Source: Ceratothoa steindachneri
Taxonomy: Eukaryota > Arthropoda > Malacostraca > Isopoda > Cymothoidae
DNA: 64,000 nucleotides
NCBI GenBank assembly: GCA_963969495.1
Contig: OZ018317.1
Coordinates: forward strand, 218,774,651 to 218,838,650
Direction of reading: 5' to 3'
In this document: in pieces, positions 22,760 to 34,257 of the stretch
How the letters are laid out: each line of letters begins with the position of its first letter
Numbering within the stretch: position 1 is the stretch's first letter
Notes under the pieces: model-generated
The model's database searches: none
Seen by the model: the letters and a program-made list of their open reading frames with translations, nothing else
Told to the model about the DNA's origin: nothing
Made by a program: the position numbers and the translations under genes

Positions 22760-25560
22760 GTAAAACACAAAGCCAGAAACATAGCTATAGTTGGTATCAT
22801 CCTCCGAATGAAAGCATGCTTGAGAATTCACTCCAAAGCTATCTATATAAATGAATGCCTAAAACAACTTTGTCAGGTAATGGGGATTAAATTTGCTTCT
22901 TTCTGGGAACATTCTCAAGGCCCCGCTGTTTTTCAAAAAGATGGCCTTCATCCGAAAGGAATTGGCGAGTTACGCCTAGGGCGCTTATTAAATAACGTAA
23001 TCGGGGGGAAACAATTTAAGTGCGAGCACGGAGGCCTTGAGAACGAAACAATAGACCGGATTTTACGCGGAGACAATAATTCTGGGTGACAATGGAAACG
23101 CTCAGTGTATACGAGAAAGGGAGACGGATATTTAAAGGACAAATTAAATTGCATTTACGCGAACGTTCGTAGTTTAAGGAATAAGTTACCCGAATATAAA
23201 GACATGATTCCAGAGGGAGATTACGATATCGTATGTATTAGCGAGACCTGGTTTAATACAGCTACAAGAGACTTTATTGCGGAATTTAGTGTAGAGAGAT
23301 ACAAAATCTATAATAAAGACCGTTCAACTTGGAGAGGCGGTGGAGTGTTAGCTTACGTAACAGGTTAGACGTGACGACCCTAAATATGAAGAATGAGGTT
23401 TTGATCGTAGAGCTCGACTGTGCTAAAAATAATACAATTAATTTATTTTACAATTAACGCCCCCATCCCAAATAGAAACAGAAGATGTGCTAGTTCTTGA
23501 GTGCTTGCCATCTCTGGTGAGAGAGGAGAAAAAATAATTTGCGGGGATTTCAAAACGTAGAAGAACCTACGCTTGACCAAAATATACTGGATTTAATTAT
23601 CACTACAGAAGAGACTTTGGTAGGCAACGTTTGTGGGGGTGAGCATTTTGTGACGAGTGACCATACAATTTATCCCACGATTGGGGAGCTGCAAATTTGA
23701 AGACCTTCGTGACCGTGTAAGAAGGATAAACTGGAAAAGTTGGTTAGCACTTTAATAATCAACCTAATTCGGGTTAGAGTTTAAAAAATAACGAAACGGT
23801 GATAAATCGGGAAAGGTATTTACATTGTCGAAAGCTGTAGAGCGGGCCGATAGGGGTATCGAGGATGAAGTATGAAAAAGATCTTTCCTTAAATTGGAAG
23901 CATGAACCAAAACGTTTTTATAGCTACGTAAACAGTAAAAAAAACCCATAAATGGTTCAGTAAGGCCGATCAGAAGTAAAGAGGGTCTTATGACAGACAA
24001 TCCAGAACATATTATTAAAATATTAAATGTGCACTTCCTAAGCGTTTTTATTTGGAGGACGTGACACAATTAGCAACAATAGTTAAGGTAATAAATGTTG
24101 GTTCTATCAACCATGAGTTTAAATGAAGAAGAGGTTATCGCATACATCAAAAAAATTAATCAATCGAACGCACCCGGGCTCCATAGGGTGTACGCATCCC
24201 ATCTTACAGAATTAAAATAGGAATTAGCAAGAACGCTCTGCACGATTTTCAATCGATCAAATAGATCCAGGCCTAGTTTCCATATAGTTCAAAGGTGCAA
24301 ATGTTCTGCCAATATTAAAAAAAGGGGAGAAATCTGACAAACTAATTTCCGTCCTATCAGCCTAACTCCTGAATTAGGAAGCTCTTAGAATTGATAATTA
24401 GATATAGATTGGTGAGTTATCTTGAGACGAATAATTTAATCACAGACACCCAGCATGGATTCAGACGAGGATAATCGTGCTTAACAAACTTATTTAACTT
24501 TTTAAAAAATTATTTACATCTACGATGAAACTAAAACGGCTTATATAATTTATCTTAAGTTTAAAAAGGCCTTTGATACAGTCCCACACGAAAGGCTGTT
24601 GATGAAAATTAGAGCGATTGGAATGAGGGTAAAAATTCCCAAATAGATAGAAAACTGGTTCTCAAATCGATCACAGCGGGCTTGTGTAAATGGGGCTTGC
24701 TAAGAGTGGGCTAAAGTCACCAGCGAGGTACCTTAGGGGTCAGTTCTGAACCTACCATTATTCATTGTATACATTAATGACATGGATAATGGAGTGATTA
24801 GTAGGATCTCTAAATTTCCATACGACACTAAGCTAGAAAGCAGAGCCATTTCTAGATCCGATGTTGAGGAAATGCATAGAGACCTTAATAAAATTGTCGA
24901 GTGGGCGGATAATTGTCAGATAAGCTTTAACATACGTTAATGCAAGATCATGCACTTAGGATGTCATAACTTAAAATTATAATCCAATATGAAAGGCCAA
25001 ATCTTCGACTCGGTTAACTTAGAAGAGGACCTGAGGATTTTAATCTCAGAGGACCATACAGTGTCGAAACAATGCGCAGAAGCTTGTAAGAAAGCAAACC
25101 GAATTCAAGATATATTGCCCAGAATTTCACTTTCAAGTTAAATGATATAATTCTACCTTGATACAAAGCGCTCGTGCGCCCACAGGTCGAATTTGGGGTA
25201 CAATTCTGTTATCCTAACCTTAAAAATGATATAGCGCAGTTAGAGAGAGTGCAACGTAGGGTTACTAAACTAGTTCCTGGAATTTTAAACAAACCATATG
25301 AAGAGAGACTCCCCTCATTGAACCTAATTATCCCTTGTTACTAGACGCTTACGTGGGCAGTTGATCGAAGTATTCAAAATCTTCAAATGATTTTCAAATA
25401 TGGAGAAAAGGACCAACAGATGCCAAAACGGTTTCAAATTAGTAAATAAGCGCTTTAACTAGACTATCGCCGAGTGAATATGTTAAAAAACAGACAATTC
25501 TGTTATCCTAACCTTAAAAATGATATAGCGCATTTAGAGAGAGTGCAACGTGAAAACTCC
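22760..25560 (+). mobile_element. CR1-like LINE (element D), plus strand, decayed
   Basis: The order is as follows. An SGNH/esterase-like ORF1 end (22760-23087) has RNIAIVGIILRMKACLRIHS, KAIYINECLKQLCQVMGIKF and FQKDGLHPKGIGELRLGRLL. The endonuclease start (23140-23366) has LNCIYANVRSLRNKLPEYKD and YDIVCISETWFNTATRDF. Then comes a frameshifted remainder with QNILDLIITTEETLVGNV. The RT at 24100-25480 has NLITDTQHGFRRG, KKAFDTVPHERLLMKI, FIVYINDMDNG and KFPYDTKLES (YDT replaces the normal ADDT catalytic box). The C-terminus has LERVQRRVTKLVPGI. There are many stops. It lies in SLC23 intron 5, antisense to the gene. A 56-bp segment of its 3' end is duplicated (25210 and 25498). Confidence 0.85.
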
Positions 25561-25561
25561 T

Positions 25562-26335
25562 CCCACGTAATATAGGATTGGTAGACTTCATTAAATTAGT
25601 CAATACTTCTCCTAATTAGTGTCGTATTAGTAAACCCCTTTGGAAATTAGCCCTACCTACTCTATGTAAACCTTATATAAAGCCCTTATAATCTTTTGAA
25701 TAAAGCTAAAGCGATACAGCTCCTTTTGCACTCCGCCATTGCGTCGTACCGGGTTTACAAAGACATGCAAGCAAAGCATGTTGAGTTGCTGTGACCGCTT
25801 AGGGTCACCCGCTCTTCTTGCAAGAATCATCTTTCAACGTCAGATTGCATCATGTACCAAACTACCAGGCAGACGTTTCTCACCAAGAAGGATTCCATTG
25901 CGCCGACTGCTTGATCTCCTTAACTATGTGCCCCATCTACCGACTCAGGGTCATTGGTGCCATAGCCATAGCTACAAGGCCAGAAGTGAGCACAAAAATC
26001 AACAATAGTATCAAAATAGTAAACCTCACCGCTTTTATTTAATTATTTTTTATCTTTTTTTTCTACGGCATCATTTGCTGCTTTCCTCTTCTGTTGAATC
26101 ACTCGTTTCACTTTCCTTTTCATCTCTGAATGCAATCAACCACATCTTTCTGAAATCCTCATCTTCGCTTTTGTAAATATTCCTTCTTTTGGCCATCTAC
26201 AACACGCTTCATTTTGACATTCCATTTTCCCTTCTGATTCTCCCTCTCTAGTTTCCTCACGTCTTCTCTTCCATGCACCGCCTAATTTAACCTTACACGG
26301 CTCAATCATGTGATGAGATAGTCTCTTACTCATAC
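25562..26335. other. SLC23 intron 5 sequence, unassigned
   Basis: No coding homology is visible. A short pyrimidine-rich stretch occurs at about 26040-26120. Confidence 0.35.
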
Positions 26336-26339
26336 CTTT

Positions 26340-26960
26340 CACAACAAATACGTATCACATACAAGGCATAGACTAATCAGTCTTTAGTTTTCCTCATCCT
26401 TTACACATAGGTTTCTCTCAGCACATAACACTAACAACACCTTCCCTGCATTTTCATTCTTTTCGGACATACAAAAACTTCCATTGATTCCTTCTTTCAT
26501 TCTTCTGCAACCCCCTCTTTCTCCTTTCTTATCTCCTACAACCATCGACCAATAACAATTCACACTTCCATTCGCCACTCGTAACACGTCATTACAGAAC
26601 CTCTCCTTCTCAGCTTCACTCGAATCATTACAGGGCCCATACACTACAAACAAGCACAATTCTACCCTTGCAAATCTCAACTTTACCCACATAATTCTCG
26701 AAATTAAACATTCATACCAACCATTATATTATGCTACTCGTCACTCAAAAGCACTACCACGCTCTCTTTATTCCTAACACCCTGATCTACACCTGATCAC
26801 AGTCCATCCTATCCAAACTGTTCATTTCCTTTTATGTTTGCTCACACAGAGCAATCTCCCTATCACATCTTATATCTCCCCTCACATTCAAAACACCCAT
26901 TCGATTTACACATTGAGGCGGATTAACAGGCCTCACACGATGGGACCAGTGGCTCATTAA
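26340..26960 (-). mobile_element. RTE-like LINE endonuclease fragment
   Basis: The minus-strand frame 26692-26384 reads VWVKLRFARVELCLFVVYGP, then EKERFCNDVLRVAN, SMVVGDKKGERGG and GKVLLVLCAERNLCVKDEEN. This is the endonuclease domain of RTE-clade elements, often misannotated as craniofacial development protein 2. Weak upstream homology extends to about 26960 with stops. The catalytic GDxN motif reads GDKK, so the fragment is inactive. Confidence 0.65.
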
Positions 26961-27184
26961 CGTCAATGCGGGGCGCGTTTGTTCCCTTCCCAAAAAGTGT
27001 CGTCAGACACACACCGAGGCCTAGGCCTTCAATCGAACAGTATTTCAGCTAAACATGAAAAATAAATCCTTGATCCTTGGGACAAATAAATTAAAATCAT
27101 AAGATGGGTGAAAGCAATTTTCTTGGCGGAAGTCACACACACACACATACATACACACCGATGAAAAAGGTTTGTAATACATAC

Positions 27185-27305
27185 GGGAAATAATTTGAAA
27201 ACCTCCACTTTTTTCCACCGTAGTCCTTTGCCTTTTATGTAAACTGGAATAGGAAGAGGGACGTTAGGCAGATATTGGGAAAAGATAGTCAGCAAAGCGG
27301 TCGAC
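27185..27305 (-). CDS. SLC23A: SLC23 exon 5 (TM6 and cytoplasmic stretch)
   Basis: The acceptor CAATTCTACAG precedes GTCGACCGC; the donor is TTTCCC before GTATGT. It encodes STALLTIFSQYLPNVPLPIP, then VYIKGKGLRWKKVEVFKLFP. This matches human [21 protein letters not shown]...IQIFKMFP. It ends on a codon boundary. A (CA)n run sits about 40 bp downstream of the donor. Confidence 0.93.
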
Positions 27306-27888
27306 CTGTAGAATTGGATTAAAAGAGTAAGATTATTCTGCTTGGAAGCTTTATAGGTTTAATATAATTTACGTAATGAGTTATTCTTCCTAAACTGTAT
27401 CTCAAGGAATAAGTTAACGTAAAGGAAAGGATATGGCTTTAAATCTGCAAGACTTCAAACTCGAAAACTGAAATTGAAACGTTCGAAGGAGGGAATTCGG
27501 GTTATATTTAATCACATTTTATTTTCAAAATGATAAACTTTGATTCAATTCATTTTGGTGTAGCAAAAGATTTAGAATGATATTTCTGAAAATATCTGAT
27601 GGATGCGACACTTTATTGCGCTACATTGAATTCAAAATATATAATTTCGAAGATGAAATGGACTTAAATAAAACTTCTGAGGTTCCTCTTTCGAAACATT
27701 TTATTTCATCCTTCACTATGATTCCTAGCCATTCCAAATCAGATGCATTTTAAGGGGTTACCCTTAAAAATGGGATTAGGAATGGATTTGGCAACAACTA
27801 GCAAGCCTCGTACTCCCAAAGTGTCAAGAACCCTGATGAAAATTCCGAGGCTGATACAAATTGGGGGGGGGGTTCTTGCTGTGCTTAC
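27306..27888. other. SLC23 intron 4
   Basis: Short intron (583 bp) between exons 4 and 5. A poly-G run (about 27864-27873) lies close to the exon 4 donor. No other feature is seen. Confidence 0.8.
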
Positions 27889-28015
27889 ATAAAAGCGATT
27901 CCCCATTGTTCGGATGCTTTGGTGGCGGCTACTTTGAACAGCGACAATCCTATGAGGGTGATTGTTGGCGCAATAGTCAGAGGTGTAATCCAATTGAGGA
28001 GGAATCCAATCAATC
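27889..28015 (-). CDS. SLC23A: SLC23 exon 4 (TM5 region)
   Basis: The acceptor CTGTTTCCAG is followed by GATTGATTGG; the donor follows TTTTAT at GTAAGC. It encodes LIGFLLNWITPLTIAPTITL, then IGLSLFKVAATKASEQWGIAF. This corresponds to human [35 protein letters not shown]. Both ends are split codons that join exons 3 and 5 in frame. A poly-G run lies just past the donor at about 27864-27873. Confidence 0.92.
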
Positions 28016-28123
28016 CTGGAAACAGATCGGTAAGGAAAGGCGAGATTTTAAATCAAAAACAAAATAGTGAGGGGGAAAGGAGTAATGACTGATAATTTTG
28101 GAATGGTGCCACCATTTCCTTAC

Positions 28124-28326
28124 CACTAAATCCCACCAGAACCTGAAAGAGGGAGGCAATGATAACAGCGCCTTGGATTTCTCTCATTCGCTCCATCCAG
28201 ATTTCGTCTTTCTCGGCAGTTGTAAGGTTAGTGAAGTTGTAGGATTCGCAAGGGTGAAAAGAGGTCGTTAATATTGCCGTCGCTGGAAGCATGAAGGCGA
28301 ATGTGCCCCCTTGAATAATAGGTAAG
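28124..28326 (-). CDS. SLC23A: SLC23 exon 3 (TM3 region, extracellular loop, TM4 start)
   Basis: The acceptor is TTTATTTTAG and the donor is AGTG before GTAAGG. The exon encodes LPIIQGGTFAFMLPATAIL, the conserved transport-core segment. Next is a loop with Cys and two N-glycosylation sequons (NFT, NLT), then EIWMERMREIQGAVIIASLF and the start of TM4. The loop matches the glycosylated loop of human SVCT1 (NWSLPLNTS). It is separated from exon 4 by an intron of only 108 bp. Confidence 0.93.
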
Positions 28327-28757
28327 CTAAAATAAAAACAACACAAAATTAATGATTTGAAATAAGTTAGGGTTGTTACCATTCCACCATGCCCCAAATG
28401 GTTGTATACCTGTCCCCTACAGAAGAGATTTTTTATGTAAAAAACAACAAAGTCCGCGATGAACTGTTGAAGTTAGCCGAGTTAAAGTTTTTTGAAACTA
28501 ACCAAGCAGTTGTAAAACAATATATTTCTTTGAACATTCAGGAACTGGAAGGGTATGTAAATCTTTACTTTCAAAGAGGTTTAAATATTGTAGCTACATC
28601 GATTTAATTCTGTTCGCCGTCTGTTCAAGGAAGAGGCGACGTTTGTTGTCTCGACCTTTGCATTCTCGTAAGTTTTAACATTGCTCTCAGTTCACTCTTC
28701 TCAAGCAGTCGGGTTTCGCCTTGAGTGTAAGAAGGGGTCGTGATATTCTTTTCTTAC

Positions 28758-28915
28758 CGGATTCCAAACGTGGTCTGGAGCAGAGTTGCAATTCCGGAGA
28801 CGAACAAGATACTGGACACCATTTTACCCCGGGCCGGATCATCTTCCCCGATGCAGAGAAGTGGACTCATGATGTAAGGGATCGAAAGTGTGCCTCCAAC
28901 CATCGTCATGTAGTG
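28758..28915 (-). CDS. SLC23A: SLC23 exon 2 (TM1 to TM2)
   Basis: The acceptor TTACTTGCAG is followed by CACTACATGACG, and the exon ends ATCCG before GTAAGA (codon split after two bases; Arg is completed by the C of exon 3). It encodes HYMTMVGGTLSIPYIMSPLL, an acidic loop CIGEDDPARGKMV, then LFVSGIATLLQTTFGI. These correspond to the human HYLTCFSGTIAVPFLL and TTLIQTTVGIR segments. The preceding intron is the 15.5 kb repeat-filled one. Confidence 0.93.
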
Positions 28916-29440
28916 CTGCAAGTAAAGATGATTTATTTTCAACAGGTATTTTTGTAACAACAGTGGTTAAGTTAAGAGTAGCGAAAGAATGTGGAAGGCT
29001 CATAGGGGGACTAGCCAAACTGAATTCCTCTTATTGGTAGTGTAGCTTAGAAGGACACCACTTTCGTGAACATGGCACTTTCCGCAACAGAGGAAACCTC
29101 TTGGTGCAACTAAAAGGGGACAATACTTAGTTGAGGAGTAGTGAGGCCTGATGTCACGGGGGGGGGGGGAGAGGGATTTCAGATAATGGAGAGAGATGTT
29201 ACCCAAAGGAGAATTTAGCAAAAAGTATGGGGAGGATGATGAAGAGAAAGATAATCGAATGTAAAGAATGGGGTAGTGCTGCAATGCTCTCAAGGCGATT
29301 GATTGGTGGAAGTGAAGATGTGAGAAAGGCTTCATTTGCTGCACGCAATGGCAATTCACCTGCAGTGGAAGACAAATGGTTCGGTAGATTCGAGCCACTT
29401 AGCCAGGCTCAGTCGTTCGCACTTCACTTTTCCTCTTGAT
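28916..29440. other. Intron 1 proximal part, G-run and unassigned sequence
   Basis: Adjacent to the exon 2 acceptor. It holds a G run at about 29159-29170 and short open frames without homology. The polypyrimidine tract begins at about 29440. Confidence 0.45.
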
Positions 29441-32400
29441 GCGCGATTCATTTTTTCCTCTCCCTCTCTTTGTATCTCCCTTATAACCACTCCCTCTCAC
29501 TCTATAAATATCTCAGTCTGTCTTTCTCTCCTTTAATTCTCTCTTTGGCTTGCTCTTTCTCCTTTGATTTTATCTTTCTGTCTTATATTTCTCTTTTCCC
29601 TTTCCCTCTTTTTAACTTTCTCTTCCTTCTCTTGTTTTCTCTTTCTCTTTCTTTTCTCTTTTCCTTTTCCTTTTATTTCCTACTTCACTTTATTCTCTCC
29701 TTTCTCTTGCTATATATTTTCTCTTTCTCCGTCTTCTCTCTTTTTATCTTTTATTTTATGGGGTTTCATTTCTCTTTTACTTTGTTTTTTTGTTTACTAT
29801 TTTTTCTGTACATTCTTTTTTTCTCTTTTCTCTTGTACTTTATGTTTTTCATTTGTAATTTCTCTCAATTTTCTATTTTATTTCATTTGACTTTTTCTCG
29901 TTTTTCTCTTGTTATCATATAGTCAATTTTCCCCTTTATTCTCCTTTTCCCTTTTACTCTTTCTCTTTCCCTTTCCCTTTCCCTTTCACTTTCCCTTTCC
30001 CTTCCCTTATCTCTTTCCCTTTCCCTTACCCTTTCCCTTTCCGTTACTGTTTCTCTTTTCTCTCTTGTTTTCTCTTTTTCCTCTCCTTTTATCTTTCTCT
30101 TCTCTCCTTTCCTATCTAGGTTTCATATCTATTTTTCTTACTTCTCTCTTTTCACTTTCTCATTCTCTTCTCTGTTCAGTTATTCATTCTTCTCCCTTTC
30201 TCTTATACTTTCTGTATATTTTTCATTTTTTATGTACTTATGTACTTTCTGTTATTTATTGCATTTTTCCATATTTTCCTCAGTTTTTCACTTTTTTCAC
30301 TTTTTGGCTAAATTTTTTCTCTTTTCCTCATTTTCTAATTCTCTTTTTCTCCATTAACTTTTGTCTCTTATACAATTTTTTCTATTTACCACTTTTTATC
30401 ACGTACTGTTTATTTTTCTCTTTCTCTCTTGTATTAAATGTTTTTCTGTTTTTTTTTCTCATTATTCTTGTTATACTTTTTTCAAATTTTCTCTTTATTT
30501 ATTTTCTCCTTTTCTTTGTTTCTTTCTCTTTCTAATTTTCTCTTGCACTTTCAGGTTTTCTTTTTTTCTCTTGAACATGTTTTTTTCATTTTTATTTCCA
30601 TATTTTTCTTTTGTCTTTGACTTTTCATTTATACTCTCTTTTTCTATGTGTCTTTTATCATTTCTCCTTTTTTTTCTTTTCTTTGTTTCTCGTTCCTCTG
30701 TTGTACCTTTTTTATCTTTTGTCTTGTAATTTCTTAAATTTTTCCCTATTTTTCGTGTACTTCATGTTTTTTTCTTTTCCACTTGTCTCTGTTTGTTTTT
30801 CCCTTTTACTTTCTTTTTTCACTGTCTCCATTCTTTTTCTCTTTCTTTTCATTTTTTGTGTCTTTGCCTCTTTTTTCTTCTCTATTTTCTCGAATACATG
30901 TTTTTTTAAATATTTTTACTTAAACTCTGTATTTTCAATTTTTTGCACTTTCTTTATTCTCCTTTCTCTCTTTTTCTTTTATCCCTTTATATTTTCGTTA
31001 TATTCACTTTTTCTTTATTTTCTCTTTACTCTTATTTTATCTGGAACTTTCTGCATTTTCTCTCTATTTCTCGTGTACGTTCTGTGTTTTCCTTTTTCTC
31101 TTTTGTCTCTATTTCTCTTTTCTCCATCTAATTGTCTCGCCTTTTCTATTTCTCTTTTTTATCACCGTCCCTAAATTTATTCACTCTTTTTCTCTTGTAA
31201 TTTGTTTTCAGTTTTTTCTCTTTTTTCACTCTATTCTTTGTTTTTCTATTTTTTTCTCCCTGTTCTTCTCTCTGATTTCTCTCTGAGACTTTCAGTTTTC
31301 TGTTTTTTTTATATTTTCTGTTCTTTCTTTTCTCTACTGTTACTTTTCTCTTTTGTCTCCTCTGTGTTTTTTTCTTTTTTCAATTTTATCTTTTGTTTAT
31401 TTTATCTTTACTTTCTTTTCTCTCATTTCTATCATTTTCCCTATTTTCTTTATTTAGTCTGCTTTCTTTTTTCTCTTTTGTTGCCTTCTCTCTATTTCTC
31501 TGTATAATTCTTCATTCTACTTTTCTCTTTTTTGTTTCTTCTTCTTTTTCTCTGTATACTTCTTTATTCTATTTTTCTCTACTTTTCTTTCTCTTTCTTA
31601 GCACTTTCTGCTTTGTATCTTTTTCTTTTATAATTTTATTCTTTTTTTCATGTGCATTTTCTCTTGTTTCTCTCTTTCTCTCTAATTTTACTATTCTTTA
31701 TCTCAGTTCTCTTTTTCACTGTTTCTGTTTTGATCTCTTCTCTGATTTCTCTCTTTCCTCCCTTTTTTCCTTTATCTTATTCTCCCTTTTCTCTTTTTTC
31801 AATTACTCTATTTCTTCTTGTATTGCCTCGACCTTCCTCTTTCTCTCTTGTACTTTCTCATTTCTGTTTATTTTCTTTTTTGTCTTTATTCTCTTTTCTC
31901 CCTTTCCCTTTCTCATTATTTTCCCTTTTCTTATTATTTCTTCCGTATTTTTCTCTTTTATTCTTCTAATCAATATTTGCATTCTTTTCTCTCTGTTTTG
32001 TGGTTAACCTCTTTTCACTCTATTTATCATTGCTATTTTACTCTTGTTTCTATTTTTATCTTTAATTTTCTTTATTTTTTCTCGATTTAACTTAGACATT
32101 CTGTTTTTCTCCTTCTTTCTTCTTCCGTTTGTTTATCTTTTTAGTCTCTTTCTTCTTTTCTTCTCTCTTTTCTATTGTACTTTGTTTTTTTTTACCTTTT
32201 ATCTTATACTTTCTATATTTTTCTTTTGTACTTTCCTTTTTCTTTTCTATTTTTTTCTTTTCCTGCTTTTTCTCTCTTATCGCACTTTTCTTATCTTTAT
32301 ATTTTCTCTCTATTCTTTTCTCTCTTTTTCCTACTATTTTTTCTTGTAGTTTCTCTCGTGTAGTTTTTCTAATAGGTATTTATCTTTTATTTTTCTCTCC

Positions 32401-34186
32401 TCTATCCTTCTGTTTTTCTCTTTTTCTCTTTGGCTTTCTTGTCTTCTTATATCTTTCTCTTTCTTCTCTTGTACTTTTTTCCGCGCTTTTCTATCTTTTT
32501 TCCATACTCTGTTTTTTTCTTTGTCTTCTAACTTATTCTGATTTCTTTCTGTTATCTTTGCTCTCAAGGTTCTTTCTGTTTTCTATGGTAGGTATCTCTT
32601 TTTCTATAGTCACATTTTTTTCTTTTTTCTCTTTTGTCTCTTTTCTTCCTTTGCTCTTCCCTTGCTTTTCTTTAATGTTTCTTCTTTATTTGGGTTTCTC
32701 CATATTCTGTATTTTCTCTGTTTTCTCTTTCTCTCTTTAGTTTCTTTCTCGATTCTCTCTTTTACTTTTTCTAACTATAACCTTAATACTATTTTTCTCC
32801 TCGTTTCCTATGTTTCTCTTTTTCTATTTTCTCCTTTTTTCTTCCTCTTTATCTCGGTTTATTCATTTTTCTCTTTTCATTATTTTCAATCTTTTCCCTT
32901 TTGCTCTTGTTCCTCTTTCTATTTTTTCATTTCATTTTCTCTTTCTCTTTTTCTTCTCTCCTTTCCCTTTTACTTTGTTTTTTCTCTTTTTCTCTTATAC
33001 TCCGTATTTTTCACTTTTCTTTTTGTACGTTTTCTCTTTTTACTCTCCTTTCTTTTATTCTTTTGCTTTTATATATTATCATTATTTTCGGTATTTTCTC
33101 TATATTCTCATTTTCCTCTCCTTTTTCTCTTTACCTTGTACTTTCTGCATTTTTTGTGATTTCTCTTGTACTTGCTTTTTACCCTATTTTATCTGTCGCT
33201 TTCTTTCTTTTTCCTTTTCCTCTTGTTTCTTTTTCTTTCTTTCTCTATTTCTTTTTCTTGGTTCCTTCTCTCTTTCTATTTATTTTCTCTTTTTCTTTTG
33301 TACTTCCGTTTTGTAAATTATCTCATTTTTTTCTCTGTTCTCCTTTTCTCCCTTTTATTAATATTTTAACTGATTCTTTATCTTACTCTTTTCTATTTTG
33401 TGTCCTTTGTCGCATTTATATCTTTTCTTTTTCTCTTTTCTCGCTTTTCTCTCTTTTCCTCTTTTCCATATTTTCTGTTTGTCGTCTTTTATTTCCTTCT
33501 CTAATTTCTCGTCTCTCTTGTCTCCTTTTTATTTTTTCTCTTGCCTTTTTTTACTCTTTATACTATTTTATATGTTCTCATTTCCTTTTATGTATGTTCT
33601 CTTTTTCTTATTCTCTCCATTTACCCCTCCTTCTCTCTTTTTATCTTATTTCATATCGCTTTCGGCTTTTTAATCATTTCTCGTGTTTGCTTTTATCTTG
33701 TGTTTTTTCCTTTTTTAATTAGCTTTTATATTTTGTCTTCTTTTTCCTTTTTCTATTTATTCTTTATGTTCTCGATTTTTCCTAATTTCTCTCTGTTCTC
33801 TCAATTCGCGTTGTTTTCTCTCTTTTCTTTTATAGTCTATTTTTCCTTTTCTCTTTTTCTTTTCTCCTCTCTTTTTTTCCCCTTTTCTCTTTTCTAGCTG
33901 TTCTATATTATCCCTCCCTTTCTCTCCTTTTCATCTTTTCTCTAATTTCTGTTTTATCTTTACACTGTTTATACTCCTTTTCTTATTGTTGCAATTGTTC
34001 TCTTCTCTCTCTGTTTTCACTTTTTTCTTTTTTTACTCTTTTCCTCCTCTTCTCATCCTCTTTCTTCATTCCTTTTTTATTTACTTAATATAATATCAGT
34101 TTATCTTTTGTATTTTTTCTTTTCTTTATTTTCTCTTTTGCTTACGTACTTTTCCCTTTTTTTTTCTATATGTTCTCTCTTCTCTG

Positions 34187-34257
<71 letters not shown>

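Noticed and set aside
28389..28607. 72-codon frame beginning MPQMVVYLSPTEEIFYVKNN
   Set aside because: Lies in the 431-bp SLC23 intron 2 on the opposite strand, with no recognisable domain; treated as chance.
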